A stretch of DNA of 40,763 bases, from positions 1-40,763 of the forward strand of contig SVDS01000028.1 in assembly GCA_015057715.1 (NCBI GenBank), written 5' to 3'. Below are positions 1-6,620 of this stretch, one piece after another. This stretch comes from Paenibacillaceae bacterium. Lineage in GTDB: Bacteria; Bacillota; Clostridia; Lachnospirales; Lachnospiraceae. The notes under the pieces were generated by a model. The model was given only the letters and a program-made list of their open reading frames with translations, ran no database searches and was not told the origin of the DNA. The position numbers and the translations under genes are program-made. Within the stretch, counting starts at the first letter, position 1. Every line of letters starts with the position of its first letter.

Positions 1-508
1 GCAGATCATCTACTTCCTTAAAATCAGATGCTGCCAACAAGCGATGATTATTATCTCCCAGCATAACGGGATTTCCCAATAACTCACTGGCTATATCTAT
101 AATGTAGGGAAGCCCTCTGCCTTGTATAATGGTATTAAATAGTGCAGCTGGCCGCTCGATTAATGAATACTGATCCACAAGTATGTCCGTAATATCATTG
201 AGCAGTTCCTCCGTGGTGATTCCCGGCTGTATATAAATAACATTGGCGTGGCAGTCTTCCTTCACCATGTGAGAAAGATCCGTATTAGACGGACATTCAA
301 GCAATAAAACATTCATGGGGAAATTATCGCCGGAACTATTGAAGATTTCAGAGTATCTGCCAATATAAAGTATATGATCATCAAAAGCTGCAATGTGGTC
401 AGTTAATAGTTTTACTCCCCGTATGGTCAGATTTTCTTCGCATAAGACTGACTTTATGATGATTGTTTCCTCTAATTTCTCTAATATGTCTTTTATTCTC
501 AGTATCAT
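1..508 (-). CDS. PucR/CdaR-like transcriptional regulator, N-terminal part (C-terminus outside window)
   Basis: The minus-strand frame opens with ATG at 508, behind a GGAGAAGGTG ribosome binding site, and stays open to the window edge, giving about 169 residues. It begins MILRIKDILEKLEE and contains the stretch QGRGLPYIIDIASELLGNP followed by NNHRLLAASD. This is the style of the N-terminal sensory part of PucR/CdaR-type regulators of Clostridia, which usually end in a PucR-type helix-turn-helix. That DNA-binding part would lie beyond position 1 and cannot be checked. No ligand can be inferred. A terminator hairpin separates the gene from the upstream deacetylase, so it probably has its own promoter. 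The family call rests on similarity of style only. Confidence 0.6.
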   Translation of the reverse strand, partial: MILRIKDILEKLEETIIIKSVLCEENLTIRGVKLLTDHIAAFDDHILYIGRYSEIFNSSGDNFPMNVLLLECPSNTDLSHMVKEDCHANVIYIQPGITTEELLNDITDILVDQYSLIERPAALFNTIIQGRGLPYIIDIASELLGNPVMLGDNNHRLLAASDFKEVDDL

Positions 509-535
509 GGGTTCACCTTCTCCATATTATAAAAA

Positions 536-562
536 TACCCTAATAGCATTACTATTAGGGTA
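536..562 (-). terminator. Intrinsic terminator of the polysaccharide deacetylase gene
   Basis: A perfect 11-bp inverted repeat (TACCCTAATAG / CTATTAGGGTA, loop of 5) lies 21 bases past the deacetylase stop. On the minus strand it is followed by TTTTTA. Confidence 0.8.
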
Positions 563-582
563 CAGTTTTCCTTTTTTTATTC

Positions 583-1533
583 TTATCGATAGAACTGTGA
601 ATAAACTCCTCCGGACACCACACCGCCCCGATAGCTTGCCAGCTCGCTTACGGTAACCAGCTGATATCCCTGCTCGGATAATCTGCGGATAATCTCAACT
701 GCGGCAGCTCCGCTTTGAGGATAGAGTTCATGCATCAGCACAATATCCCCATCTTTCACCCGGCTCATCACTGTCTGTATGGATTTAGCCGTGTTCCTGG
801 TTTTCCAGTCCAGGGTATCAATACTCCACATAATCATAGGTGCATGAACGTTCTGAAGAACTGTGCTGTTTTTATTTCCTCCCGGCAGTCTGACTAATAC
901 AGGTCTTACGCCGCAGACAGCTTGTACCGCATCATTGCAGCGGTTAATCTGGCTTTGAATCTGCTGGGCATTTAACTTGTTTAAATACTTATGCTCATAT
1001 GTATGATTACCAATCTCATGCCCTTCTGCAGCCATACGCTTTAATTCATCCGGATAATAGGCCGCCCGGTTTCCTACCACGAAAAAAGTTGCTTTTCCGC
1101 CATACTGTGCCAGACTGTCCATAATCTGATTTCCTACCGGAGCGTAAGGACCATCATCAAAGGTCAGGGCAACCATTGGTTTGGAAGGATCAATCACTCT
1201 TTTCGCAGGTTGTCCCTCAGTTTCTGATGATTCCTGCTCCCCAGCTGTCTCTCCTGTACTTTGACTTTCTGTCTCTGCCTGTGACTGTGTCGCTTTCTCT
1301 GTCTGTGTCTCTTCCTGCTTTCCTGGTTTTGTAGAAACGTTACCACTTTCATCTACCCATCTGGCAACTCCCGGCCCCAGGTTTTCATCTATCCAGCCGC
1401 CTCGTACCTGCGTTGTCTCTTCTGCGGCTGCCGCCGTTTCATATGCCATGGACGGAAATGGAGAAGCCGGCACGAAGGCTGTTATAAGGGCAAGGGCTGT
1501 TACACCCAGACCCAGTTGTAAAAATTTCTTCAT
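583..1533 (-). CDS. Secreted polysaccharide deacetylase (NodB domain, CE4)
   Basis: This 316-aa protein has an N-terminal signal sequence (MKKFLQLGLGVTALALITA, ending near residue 30). A low-complexity Thr/Glu/Gln-rich linker follows at about residues 70-110, then a NodB homology domain at about 115-300. Visible CE4 motifs are TFDDGP (catalytic and metal Asp), HTYEH (metal-binding H-x3-H), RLPGG (motif 3), SIDTLDW (motif 4) and DIVLMHE (motif 5 His). The family removes N- or O-acetyl groups from peptidoglycan or other cell-surface or dietary glycans; the substrate here is unknown. Export and the flexible linker suggest action outside the membrane. The gene starts with ATG at 1533 behind GGAAAGGAA and is monocistronic, flanked by terminators on both sides. 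Confidence 0.9.
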   Translation of the reverse strand: MKKFLQLGLGVTALALITAFVPASPFPSMAYETAAAAEETTQVRGGWIDENLGPGVARWVDESGNVSTKPGKQEETQTEKATQSQAETESQSTGETAGEQESSETEGQPAKRVIDPSKPMVALTFDDGPYAPVGNQIMDSLAQYGGKATFFVVGNRAAYYPDELKRMAAEGHEIGNHTYEHKYLNKLNAQQIQSQINRCNDAVQAVCGVRPVLVRLPGGNKNSTVLQNVHAPMIMWSIDTLDWKTRNTAKSIQTVMSRVKDGDIVLMHELYPQSGAAAVEIIRRLSEQGYQLVTVSELASYRGGVVSGGVYSQFYR

Positions 1534-1604
1534 GAAACATCATTCCTTTCCCTGTTACTAATCACTACTATACAGGAATTAGGGGAAAATAGAAAGTAAA
1601 AAGC

Positions 1605-1647
1605 AAAAAAAGCCCCAAAATACAGTTTGTTCTCTGTATTCCGGAGC
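1605..1647 (-). terminator. Intrinsic terminator of the PHP/DRTGG/hydrogenase-like operon
   Basis: Minus-strand hairpin with a 14-bp stem including G-T pairs (arms 1612-1625 and 1634-1647, loop of 8), followed by a run of seven T. It lies 33 bases past the PHP stop and ends the five-gene minus-strand operon. Confidence 0.85.
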
Positions 1648-1679
1648 CTTCTCTAAATTGCAGCTTCAGTCCCTCATAT

Positions 1680-2405
1680 TCATACAAATCTTTCCTTCAA
1701 AAGGGCAGCTATTAACCCTTCCACGCTTTTTTCTTCTACTTCAATGGGCAGACCCGGTTCTTTGATATCCCCCAGCTGATGGGCGTCTGAATTTTGTAGG
1801 ATCACGCAGCGCTCAAGATATGGATTCTGTCTGACCAGTTCAGGAAGATTGTTTAAATTTCTCACTTCTGCCGCCATAAAACGGCTGTCGGGCGGTACGA
1901 AACCCAGATTTGACAACAGGCTGTTGGCGTTTTTGTCCAAATGAGCAGGAAACATAACACCGTCAAAGGAACGGACCAGGTCCCAAAGTCCATCAAAGGA
2001 TATCTCTGTGGAGTTAATCAGAAGATTTTCAAACGTCCCTGCTGCTTCGTCTTCCTTATTATATATAAATTGATTCCCAAATATTGCCACATTATTAGGA
2101 AATGGGATCAGCTTCTTCTCCACATACGCATCGAATTCCATGGCTTTTGACAGCGTTTTAAAGAGACACACCGCATGTACCTCCTCTGACGTACAAAGCT
2201 CCATACCGGGAATTGCAAGAATCCCCAACTCCTCTGCAAAATGCAAAACAGCGGGACAGTTCTTGCAGGAATTGTGGTCTGTCACCGCAATCACTTCAAG
2301 TCCTTTTAAGGCTGCCATCCCTACGATATTGCCAGGTGTCATATCGTCATCACCGCAGGGAGATAAGCAGGAATGAATATGGAGGTCATATTCAAGCGTC
2401 TTCAT
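1680..2405 (-). CDS. PHP-domain metal-dependent phosphoesterase
   Basis: This 241-aa protein shows the metal-binding motifs of the PHP superfamily: HIHSCLSPCGD near the N-terminus, VTDHNS, a GMEL...VHAVCLF segment, PAHLDKNA and NSDAHQ near the C-terminus. PHP enzymes hydrolyse phosphoesters such as histidinol phosphate, nucleotides or DNA 3' ends; the substrate here is unknown. An in-frame TTG at 2423 is possible, but ATG 2405 has the better Shine-Dalgarno (AAAAAAGG) and fits the PHP domain start. The start overlaps the stop of the upstream DRTGG gene by 14 bases, so translation is probably coupled. Extra cysteines (SPCGD and CKNC) sit near the metal motifs. The context ties it to hydrogenase regulation, but its role there is not known. 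Confidence 0.85.
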   Translation of the reverse strand: MKTLEYDLHIHSCLSPCGDDDMTPGNIVGMAALKGLEVIAVTDHNSCKNCPAVLHFAEELGILAIPGMELCTSEEVHAVCLFKTLSKAMEFDAYVEKKLIPFPNNVAIFGNQFIYNKEDEAAGTFENLLINSTEISFDGLWDLVRSFDGVMFPAHLDKNANSLLSNLGFVPPDSRFMAAEVRNLNNLPELVRQNPYLERCVILQNSDAHQLGDIKEPGLPIEVEEKSVEGLIAALLKERFV

Positions 2406-2736
2406 GGGAAAGCCTTTTTTCAATCAGCAGAGCTGCTTCAAAAATAGGAAGCCCGGTCTTCATTACTGTAATATTCTGTTCGATTGCCTTTTGTTTTGCG
2501 GCCTCGTCAGGTGCCACACCCTCTGCAAGGATCACACAGGCGGCATCCGTTAGAGACGCAACAGCAAGGGTGTTCATATTCCCCATAACAGTCACCCATG
2601 CACAGCCCTCAGGTGCTTTACCCATGGCAATGCTTAATAAATCACAGCAAAATGGCTTTGTAATGCTTCTGTCCGTTCTCTCACCTACATGAATCGTCTC
2701 AAATTCTCCAGTATCAATCAGTTCCCTTATCGTCAT
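2392..2736 (-). CDS. DRTGG-domain protein (second of two in the operon)
   Basis: This 114-aa alpha/beta protein is of the DRTGG family. It has a conserved-type GERTDRSITKPFCCDLLS segment, an internal VTVMGNMNTLAVA and AACVILAEG, and a C-terminal ITVMKTGLPIFEAALLI. DRTGG domains occur alone or fused to CBS or phosphotransacetylase modules and are thought to be regulatory or ligand-binding; no catalytic residues are obvious. The chosen start ATG 2736 has a GGGGAG site; the longer frame from 2763 has none that is clearly better. It overlaps the preceding hydrogenase-like gene by 23 bases and the following PHP gene by 14, so the three are tightly coupled. It is related to the DRTGG gene at the head of the same operon. 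Confidence 0.8.
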   Translation of the reverse strand: MTIRELIDTGEFETIHVGERTDRSITKPFCCDLLSIAMGKAPEGCAWVTVMGNMNTLAVASLTDAACVILAEGVAPDEAAKQKAIEQNITVMKTGLPIFEAALLIEKRLSHEDA

Positions 2737-4126
2737 TTTGATTTCTCCCCTCTTTCCTGTCAAGCTGGTTCATTTCATCAGAAATCCTTACTATATAAGA
2801 AGTCATGGCTCTAAATTTACCGTAGCTGTCTCCATCCCCCTCCTCAATATCAGCTGCCAGTCTGGCAACCTCCTTTGTCAGCTTATGAACATTATCCCGG
2901 AGGAAATAGATGCAGTCCGACTCCGCGGCTTCCCCTCTGACAATATCTTCTGCCAGTGCCTTACAGGTGGGAGCACCGCAGGAACCGCAGTCCAGTCCCG
3001 GAAATTTTTTCAATAGCCGTTCTACCTGATTCAGCCTTGCAAAGCTTTCCATCATGGTGTCACCCAGGTGAAATACCGGCTCATACTGGACCATACTGGT
3101 CCATCTGACAAGTTCTTCCCCTTCTGATTCCATATGACTTCTGGCCACAGGCATATATTTGCGCAGACGCTTTAATTTTACCTCTGCTACATAAGGATTT
3201 TCAACGGTAAGAACCCCTCCGACGCAGCCGCCGTTACAGGCATTTAACTCCACAAATTTTAAATTGGTAAATTTCTGGTCTTCCATATCCTCCAGAACCC
3301 GTATGACATTCTCAATCCCGTCTGCCGCCAGATAATCCTCTGTAAAAAGACCGCTTGCTTCTCCTCCGCTTCTTCCCCAGCTGACGCCGATTTTCCCCGA
3401 GGTCCCGATCTCCGGCGGTTCGTCTCCCACCGCTTTCATGCAGGAAAGAAGCCGTGGATAGACGTCCTTAATGGCAAGGACTTTATCCACTTCACTGTGA
3501 TCTGTTCCCAGGGGAGCACGGGCATAAGTCACCTTTGACGGGCATGGAGAAATAAATATGATCCCGATCTTCTCCCTGGGCAGTCCCGTCTTTTCCATAG
3601 CTCTTCTCACTGCAAGTATGGCAGCCACCTCAACCGGCGGATTAAGCGGCAGAAGATTGGGAATTAAATTAGGAAAACGAACGCGGATGAGCCGTACCAC
3701 CGAAGGGCAGGCTGTACTGATTACCGGAAGCTTATCCGGATTCTTGCTTAAATACCCCCTGGTTGCCTCACTGACCAGTTCTGCTGCCGCGCTCACTTCA
3801 AATACATCATCGAATCCCATAAGCAGCAGTGCATTGAGCACAATGTTCACATCATCTAAGTTATTAAACTGGCTGTACAAAGATGGTGCCGGCAGGGCAA
3901 CCGTGTATTCAAACTGCTTTAAATCCTCCATGGTATCGTAAATGGCATGTTTGGCATGATGAGGGCATACACGGATGCACTCACCGCAGTCAATACAGAA
4001 TTTACTGTTAATCTGTGCTTTTTTATTTCTGACCCTGATCGCCTGGGTGGGGCAGCGCTTAATGCAGTTAATGCAGCCCATGCAGAGATCCTCATCAAGT
4101 CTTACAGAATGATAAAATTTATCCAA
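2714..4126 (-). CDS. [FeFe]-hydrogenase-like iron-sulfur protein, probably sensory (group D-like)
   Basis: This 470-aa protein starts with TTG at 4126 behind GAGGTG. Two ferredoxin-type [4Fe-4S] motifs lie at C15-C18-C21-C25 and C44-C47-C50-C54. An H-cluster domain follows with L1 STACPSV (C140), L2 SPCPSK (C195) and L3 ELNACNGGCVGG near residue 300, so all four cubane-ligand cysteines are present. Compared with TSCCP of catalytic enzymes, the proton-relay cysteine is alanine (A139). A C-terminal CGSCGAPTC...C region adds another probable [4Fe-4S] site. There is no PAS domain and no histidine kinase domain. The operon also encodes an RsbT/W-like ATPase and two DRTGG proteins, which argues for signalling rather than bulk H2 turnover. 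The group D assignment follows the known TamHydS type and is an inference from motifs. Confidence 0.8.
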   Translation of the reverse strand: MDKFYHSVRLDEDLCMGCINCIKRCPTQAIRVRNKKAQINSKFCIDCGECIRVCPHHAKHAIYDTMEDLKQFEYTVALPAPSLYSQFNNLDDVNIVLNALLLMGFDDVFEVSAAAELVSEATRGYLSKNPDKLPVISTACPSVVRLIRVRFPNLIPNLLPLNPPVEVAAILAVRRAMEKTGLPREKIGIIFISPCPSKVTYARAPLGTDHSEVDKVLAIKDVYPRLLSCMKAVGDEPPEIGTSGKIGVSWGRSGGEASGLFTEDYLAADGIENVIRVLEDMEDQKFTNLKFVELNACNGGCVGGVLTVENPYVAEVKLKRLRKYMPVARSHMESEGEELVRWTSMVQYEPVFHLGDTMMESFARLNQVERLLKKFPGLDCGSCGAPTCKALAEDIVRGEAAESDCIYFLRDNVHKLTKEVARLAADIEEGDGDSYGKFRAMTSYIVRISDEMNQLDRKEGRNQNDDKGTD

Positions 4127-4162
4127 TGGCTCACCTCTTTTAGCAATCCATATTTTTTGCGG

Positions 4163-4582
4163 CTACAGATTCACCACCATTCGAATGGTGGTTCCTTCTC
4201 CTATCACCGTATGTATCTCCATCTCATCGGAATACTTTTTCATATTGGGCAGTCCCATTCCCGCACCGAAACCAAGGGAGCGAACCGCATCCGGAGCAGT
4301 GGAATATCCAGCCTGCATGGCAAGATCAATATCCGGAATACCGGGACCCACATCTTCTAAAACCATCTCAATCCGTTCTGTTGATATATGTACCGTAATC
4401 ACCCCGCCTTTGGCGTGTATTACCATATTGATCTCTCCTTCATACATGGCAATGGCAACCTTGCGAACGGCTTCCGGTGTAACACCCATTTTTTTCAGTT
4501 TGCTCTTCACATCGCTGCTGGCCTCTCCCGCTCTTGTAAAATCATCCGGAGAAATCGTATAATGAAACGTAATCACATCCAT
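4163..4582 (-). CDS. RsbT/RsbW-like GHKL ATPase (putative serine kinase or anti-sigma-type switch protein)
   Basis: This 139-aa protein is essentially one HATPase_c domain. It has the N box (YEGEINMVIHA), the G1 box (VGPGIPD) and the G2 box (LGFGAGMGLPNMKK). It lacks a dimerisation/phosphoacceptor-His domain and transmembrane segments, which resembles RsbT/RsbW/SpoIIAB-type serine kinases rather than a two-component histidine kinase. It follows the DRTGG gene after 2 bases, with its GGAGGTG site inside that gene's end, and precedes the hydrogenase-like sensor. No STAS anti-anti-sigma partner is encoded in the window, so its phosphorylation target is unknown; the DRTGG proteins are the nearest candidates by context only. 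Confidence 0.85.
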   Translation of the reverse strand: MDVITFHYTISPDDFTRAGEASSDVKSKLKKMGVTPEAVRKVAIAMYEGEINMVIHAKGGVITVHISTERIEMVLEDVGPGIPDIDLAMQAGYSTAPDAVRSLGFGAGMGLPNMKKYSDEMEIHTVIGEGTTIRMVVNL

Positions 4583-4584
4583 AA

Positions 4585-4932
4585 TTAAATCGCACCTCCG
4601 TGTAGTCCTGCCTCATAGAGCATTCCGCAGGCAGAAAACATGCGGTGCCCGGTGGACAGAAGAATAATCCCCCTCTCAGCCGCCATCTGGAGCATGGCTT
4701 CATCTGGCTTTTTCCCTCTTACAAACACGATGCACACAATATCAAGCATTTCAGCAGTCCGAACCACCTGGGGGTTGCATAGTCCTGTGAGCAGTACAGA
4801 ATGATCCTTTGAATAAGCAAGCACATCACTCATCATGTCAGAACCGCAGGCGCTTTTCACCTCTTCAGACAGATGCTCCTCACCAACCAGCACTTTTGCA
4901 CCCAGTATTTTCCTGATATCTTCGACTGTCAT
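4585..4932 (-). CDS. DRTGG-domain protein (first gene of the operon)
   Basis: This 115-aa protein has the DRTGG-type fold signature: an N-terminal MTVEDIRKILGAKVL, then SACGSDMMSDVLAY, VLLTGLCNPQVVRTAEML, VCIVFVRGKKPDE and a C-terminal GIILLSTGHRMFSACGMLYEAG. Start ATG 4932 is preferred over ATG 4950 because GGAGGAAAAGG lies immediately upstream of it. It heads the minus-strand operon, diverging from the HydABC operon across a roughly 210-base intergenic region. Stand-alone DRTGG proteins are recurrent neighbours of clostridial hydrogenase genes. No enzymatic activity is predicted; a regulatory or nucleotide-sensing role is an inference. Confidence 0.8.
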   Translation of the reverse strand: MTVEDIRKILGAKVLVGEEHLSEEVKSACGSDMMSDVLAYSKDHSVLLTGLCNPQVVRTAEMLDIVCIVFVRGKKPDEAMLQMAAERGIILLSTGHRMFSACGMLYEAGLHGGAI

Positions 4933-4989
4933 ATGGCCCTTTTCCTCCATCCATTCACGCTATTCACACAATTCAAGACATTATTGATA

Positions 4990-4995
4990 ATTATA
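4990..4995 (-). promoter_or_regulatory. Putative sigma-A promoter -10 for the DRTGG/hydrogenase-like operon
   Basis: The minus strand reads TGATATAAT here, an extended -10 (TGn + TATAAT), about 58 bases before the chosen start of the first DRTGG gene. No good -35 is visible at 17 bases (TACACT). Confidence 0.5.
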
Positions 4996-5091
4996 TCATA
5001 AATAGTGCCTCAAGTGTATAAATTTCCCACGTAATGTTTGTTATTTTTTTGTCGAATCTTGATTAAAACTATAGATTTTTTCTCAATAACA

Positions 5092-5100
5092 TGATAAAAT
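5092..5100 (+). promoter_or_regulatory. Putative extended -10 promoter for the hydABC operon
   Basis: TGATAAAAT matches an extended -10, ending 41 bases before the hydC start codon. The -35 region is weak. The divergent intergenic region (4933-5141) is AT-rich and holds both promoters. I saw no convincing Rex operator in it. Confidence 0.4.
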
Positions 5101-5141
5101 ATCAGTTACATTGCATAAGCAACATTGAAGGAGGTTATCAA

Positions 5142-5636
5142 ATGACTTGTAAAAAACAAGGCGTCCAGTTTAACGGGACAAAAGAGCAGGAAGTTGCTTT
5201 GAAAGAAATGATTTCCCAGCTCAAAGATACAAAAGGATCACTTATGCCTATCATGCAGAAGGCACAGGAGATCTATGGTTATCTTCCAATTGAAGTTCAG
5301 ACCATAATTTCTGATGAAACGGGTATTCCCCTTGAGAAGATTTATGGTGTTGCCACTTTTTATGCCCAGTTTGCACTTCAGCCTAAGGGCAAATATCAGG
5401 TATCTGTCTGTCTTGGAACCGCATGCTACGTAAAAGGCTCCGGTGACATTTTCCATAAAATTGAGGATATTCTTGGCATCACCAACGGAGAATGCACTCC
5501 GGATGGAAAGTTTTCTTTAGACTCCTGCCGCTGCGTAGGCGCTTGCGGTCTGGCTCCTGTCATGATGGTGAACGGAGAAGTTTACGGAAGACTGACAGTC
5601 GATGATGTTCCAGGTATTTTAGCCAAATACGAATAA
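5142..5636 (+). CDS. hydC: Electron-bifurcating [FeFe]-hydrogenase subunit HydC (NuoE-like)
   Basis: This 164-aa NuoE/NDUFV2-like protein has an N-terminal helical region and a thioredoxin-like [2Fe-2S] domain with ligands in CLGTAC and CRCVGAC. In HydABC complexes it passes electrons between the flavoprotein HydB and the hydrogenase. Start ATG 5142 (MTCKKQ) has an AAGGAGGT site 6 bases upstream; the longer frame from 5091 has no such site. It is the first gene of a five-gene plus-strand operon (hydC, ATPase, [2Fe-2S] protein, hydB, hydA). HydABC couples NADH and reduced ferredoxin oxidation to H2 formation, or the reverse, in the cytoplasm. Confidence 0.9.
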   Translation: MTCKKQGVQFNGTKEQEVALKEMISQLKDTKGSLMPIMQKAQEIYGYLPIEVQTIISDETGIPLEKIYGVATFYAQFALQPKGKYQVSVCLGTACYVKGSGDIFHKIEDILGITNGECTPDGKFSLDSCRCVGACGLAPVMMVNGEVYGRLTVDDVPGILAKYE

Positions 5637-5648
5637 TTACATACGCTT

Positions 5649-6206
5649 ATGATGACAGAGATTTCTTTAAATATTTTGGATGTGGCAGAGAACTCCACAC
5701 GGGCAGGCGCCAGCCTGGTTACCATTCTTGTTTCTGTGAATACCTCTACAGATGAATTGACCGTCCAGCTATCTGACGACGGCTGCGGAATGACAAAAGA
5801 ACAGTTAGAGAATGTAACAGACCCGTTTTTTACCACCCGCCAGACCAGAAAGGTTGGTCTTGGTATTCCGTTTTTCAAATATGCAGCGGAATCCACGGGA
5901 GGGAGTTTCTCCATCGAATCGAAACCGGGTATCGGAACGAAGACAACTGCTGTGTTCGGACTCTCCCACATAGACCGAATGCCCTTAGGTGACATGAACA
6001 GTACCATTCAGACACTGATCACCTGCCATCCGGATACAGATTTTCTCTATATCTATCGTTATAACGAAGCGTCCTTTGAGCTGGATACAAGACTCTTTCG
6101 GGAGATTCTGGGTGAGATTGCCTTTGACACACCTGAGGTAGCCGCTTATATAAAGGAATATTTATTTGAAAACAAATTGGAGACTGATGGAGGCGCGGTC
6201 ATTTAG
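5649..6206 (+). CDS. GHKL ATPase (histidine-kinase-like) of the hydABC operon
   Basis: This 185-aa cytoplasmic protein carries a HATPase_c domain in its first 120 residues. It has an N box (NILDVAENSTRAGA), a G1 box (SDDGCGM), an F box (DPFFTTR), a G2-like KVGLGIPFFKYAAE and a GTKTTAVF end. There is no HisKA dimerisation helix, no receiver and no membrane segment. Such orphan ATPases are recurrent between nuoE- and nuoF-like genes in clostridial hydrogenase operons, with no settled function. It starts 13 bases after hydC; an ATG 3 bases downstream is equally possible, and neither has a strong ribosome binding site, suggesting coupling to hydC. The C-terminal 65 residues match nothing I recognise. 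Confidence 0.8.
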   Translation: MMTEISLNILDVAENSTRAGASLVTILVSVNTSTDELTVQLSDDGCGMTKEQLENVTDPFFTTRQTRKVGLGIPFFKYAAESTGGSFSIESKPGIGTKTTAVFGLSHIDRMPLGDMNSTIQTLITCHPDTDFLYIYRYNEASFELDTRLFREILGEIAFDTPEVAAYIKEYLFENKLETDGGAVI

Positions 6207-6230
6207 ACCCGTCAGAATTGGAGGATAAAC

Positions 6231-6608
6231 ATGAAGACTCTTGAAGAATTAAAAGCAATTCGGGAGAAGATGCAGAGTCAGGTCAGCATGCGCGGAGAAG
6301 ATCACGCACGTACCCGTATTTTAGTTGGTATGGCAACATGCGGAATTGCAAGCGGAGCAAGACCTGTTCTTAATAAATTGTCAGATCTGGTTCAGGAGAA
6401 CCACATGACAGATCGTTTTTCTGTTACCCAGACAGGTTGTATCGGTTTATGCCAGTACGAGCCTATCGTAGAAGTTTTAGAACCGGGCAAAGAAAAAGTA
6501 ACCTACATAAAAATGACAGCGGAGAAGGCAGAGGAAGTTTATAAAGAGCATCTTATTGGCGGACACGTTGTTCAAAACTACACATTATCATCTGCGGATA
6601 TTAAATAA
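6231..6608 (+). CDS. Thioredoxin-like [2Fe-2S] ferredoxin-type protein of the hydABC operon
   Basis: This 125-aa protein resembles the thioredoxin-like [2Fe-2S] domain found at the N-terminus of HydB/NuoF and in NuoE. The cysteines visible are C37 (ATCGIASGA) and C70/C74 (GCIGLC). The fourth ligand expected at C-x4-C is glycine (G42), so either the cluster has a non-cysteine ligand or the site is degenerate. About 30 N-terminal residues precede the domain. The ribosome binding site is GGAGG, 6 bases before ATG. It sits 12 bases upstream of hydB in the same direction, so it is probably an electron carrier or assembly partner of the bifurcating hydrogenase. The exact role is not established. 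Confidence 0.8.
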   Translation: MKTLEELKAIREKMQSQVSMRGEDHARTRILVGMATCGIASGARPVLNKLSDLVQENHMTDRFSVTQTGCIGLCQYEPIVEVLEPGKEKVTYIKMTAEKAEEVYKEHLIGGHVVQNYTLSSADIK

Positions 6609-6620
6609 GGAGGAATCAGG

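Noticed and set aside
4933-5141. Rex (NADH-sensing) operator before hydABC
   Set aside because: Looked for TTGTGAA- or TTGTTAA-type inverted repeats; only partial half-sites such as TTGTGTGAA were seen, with no matching second half.
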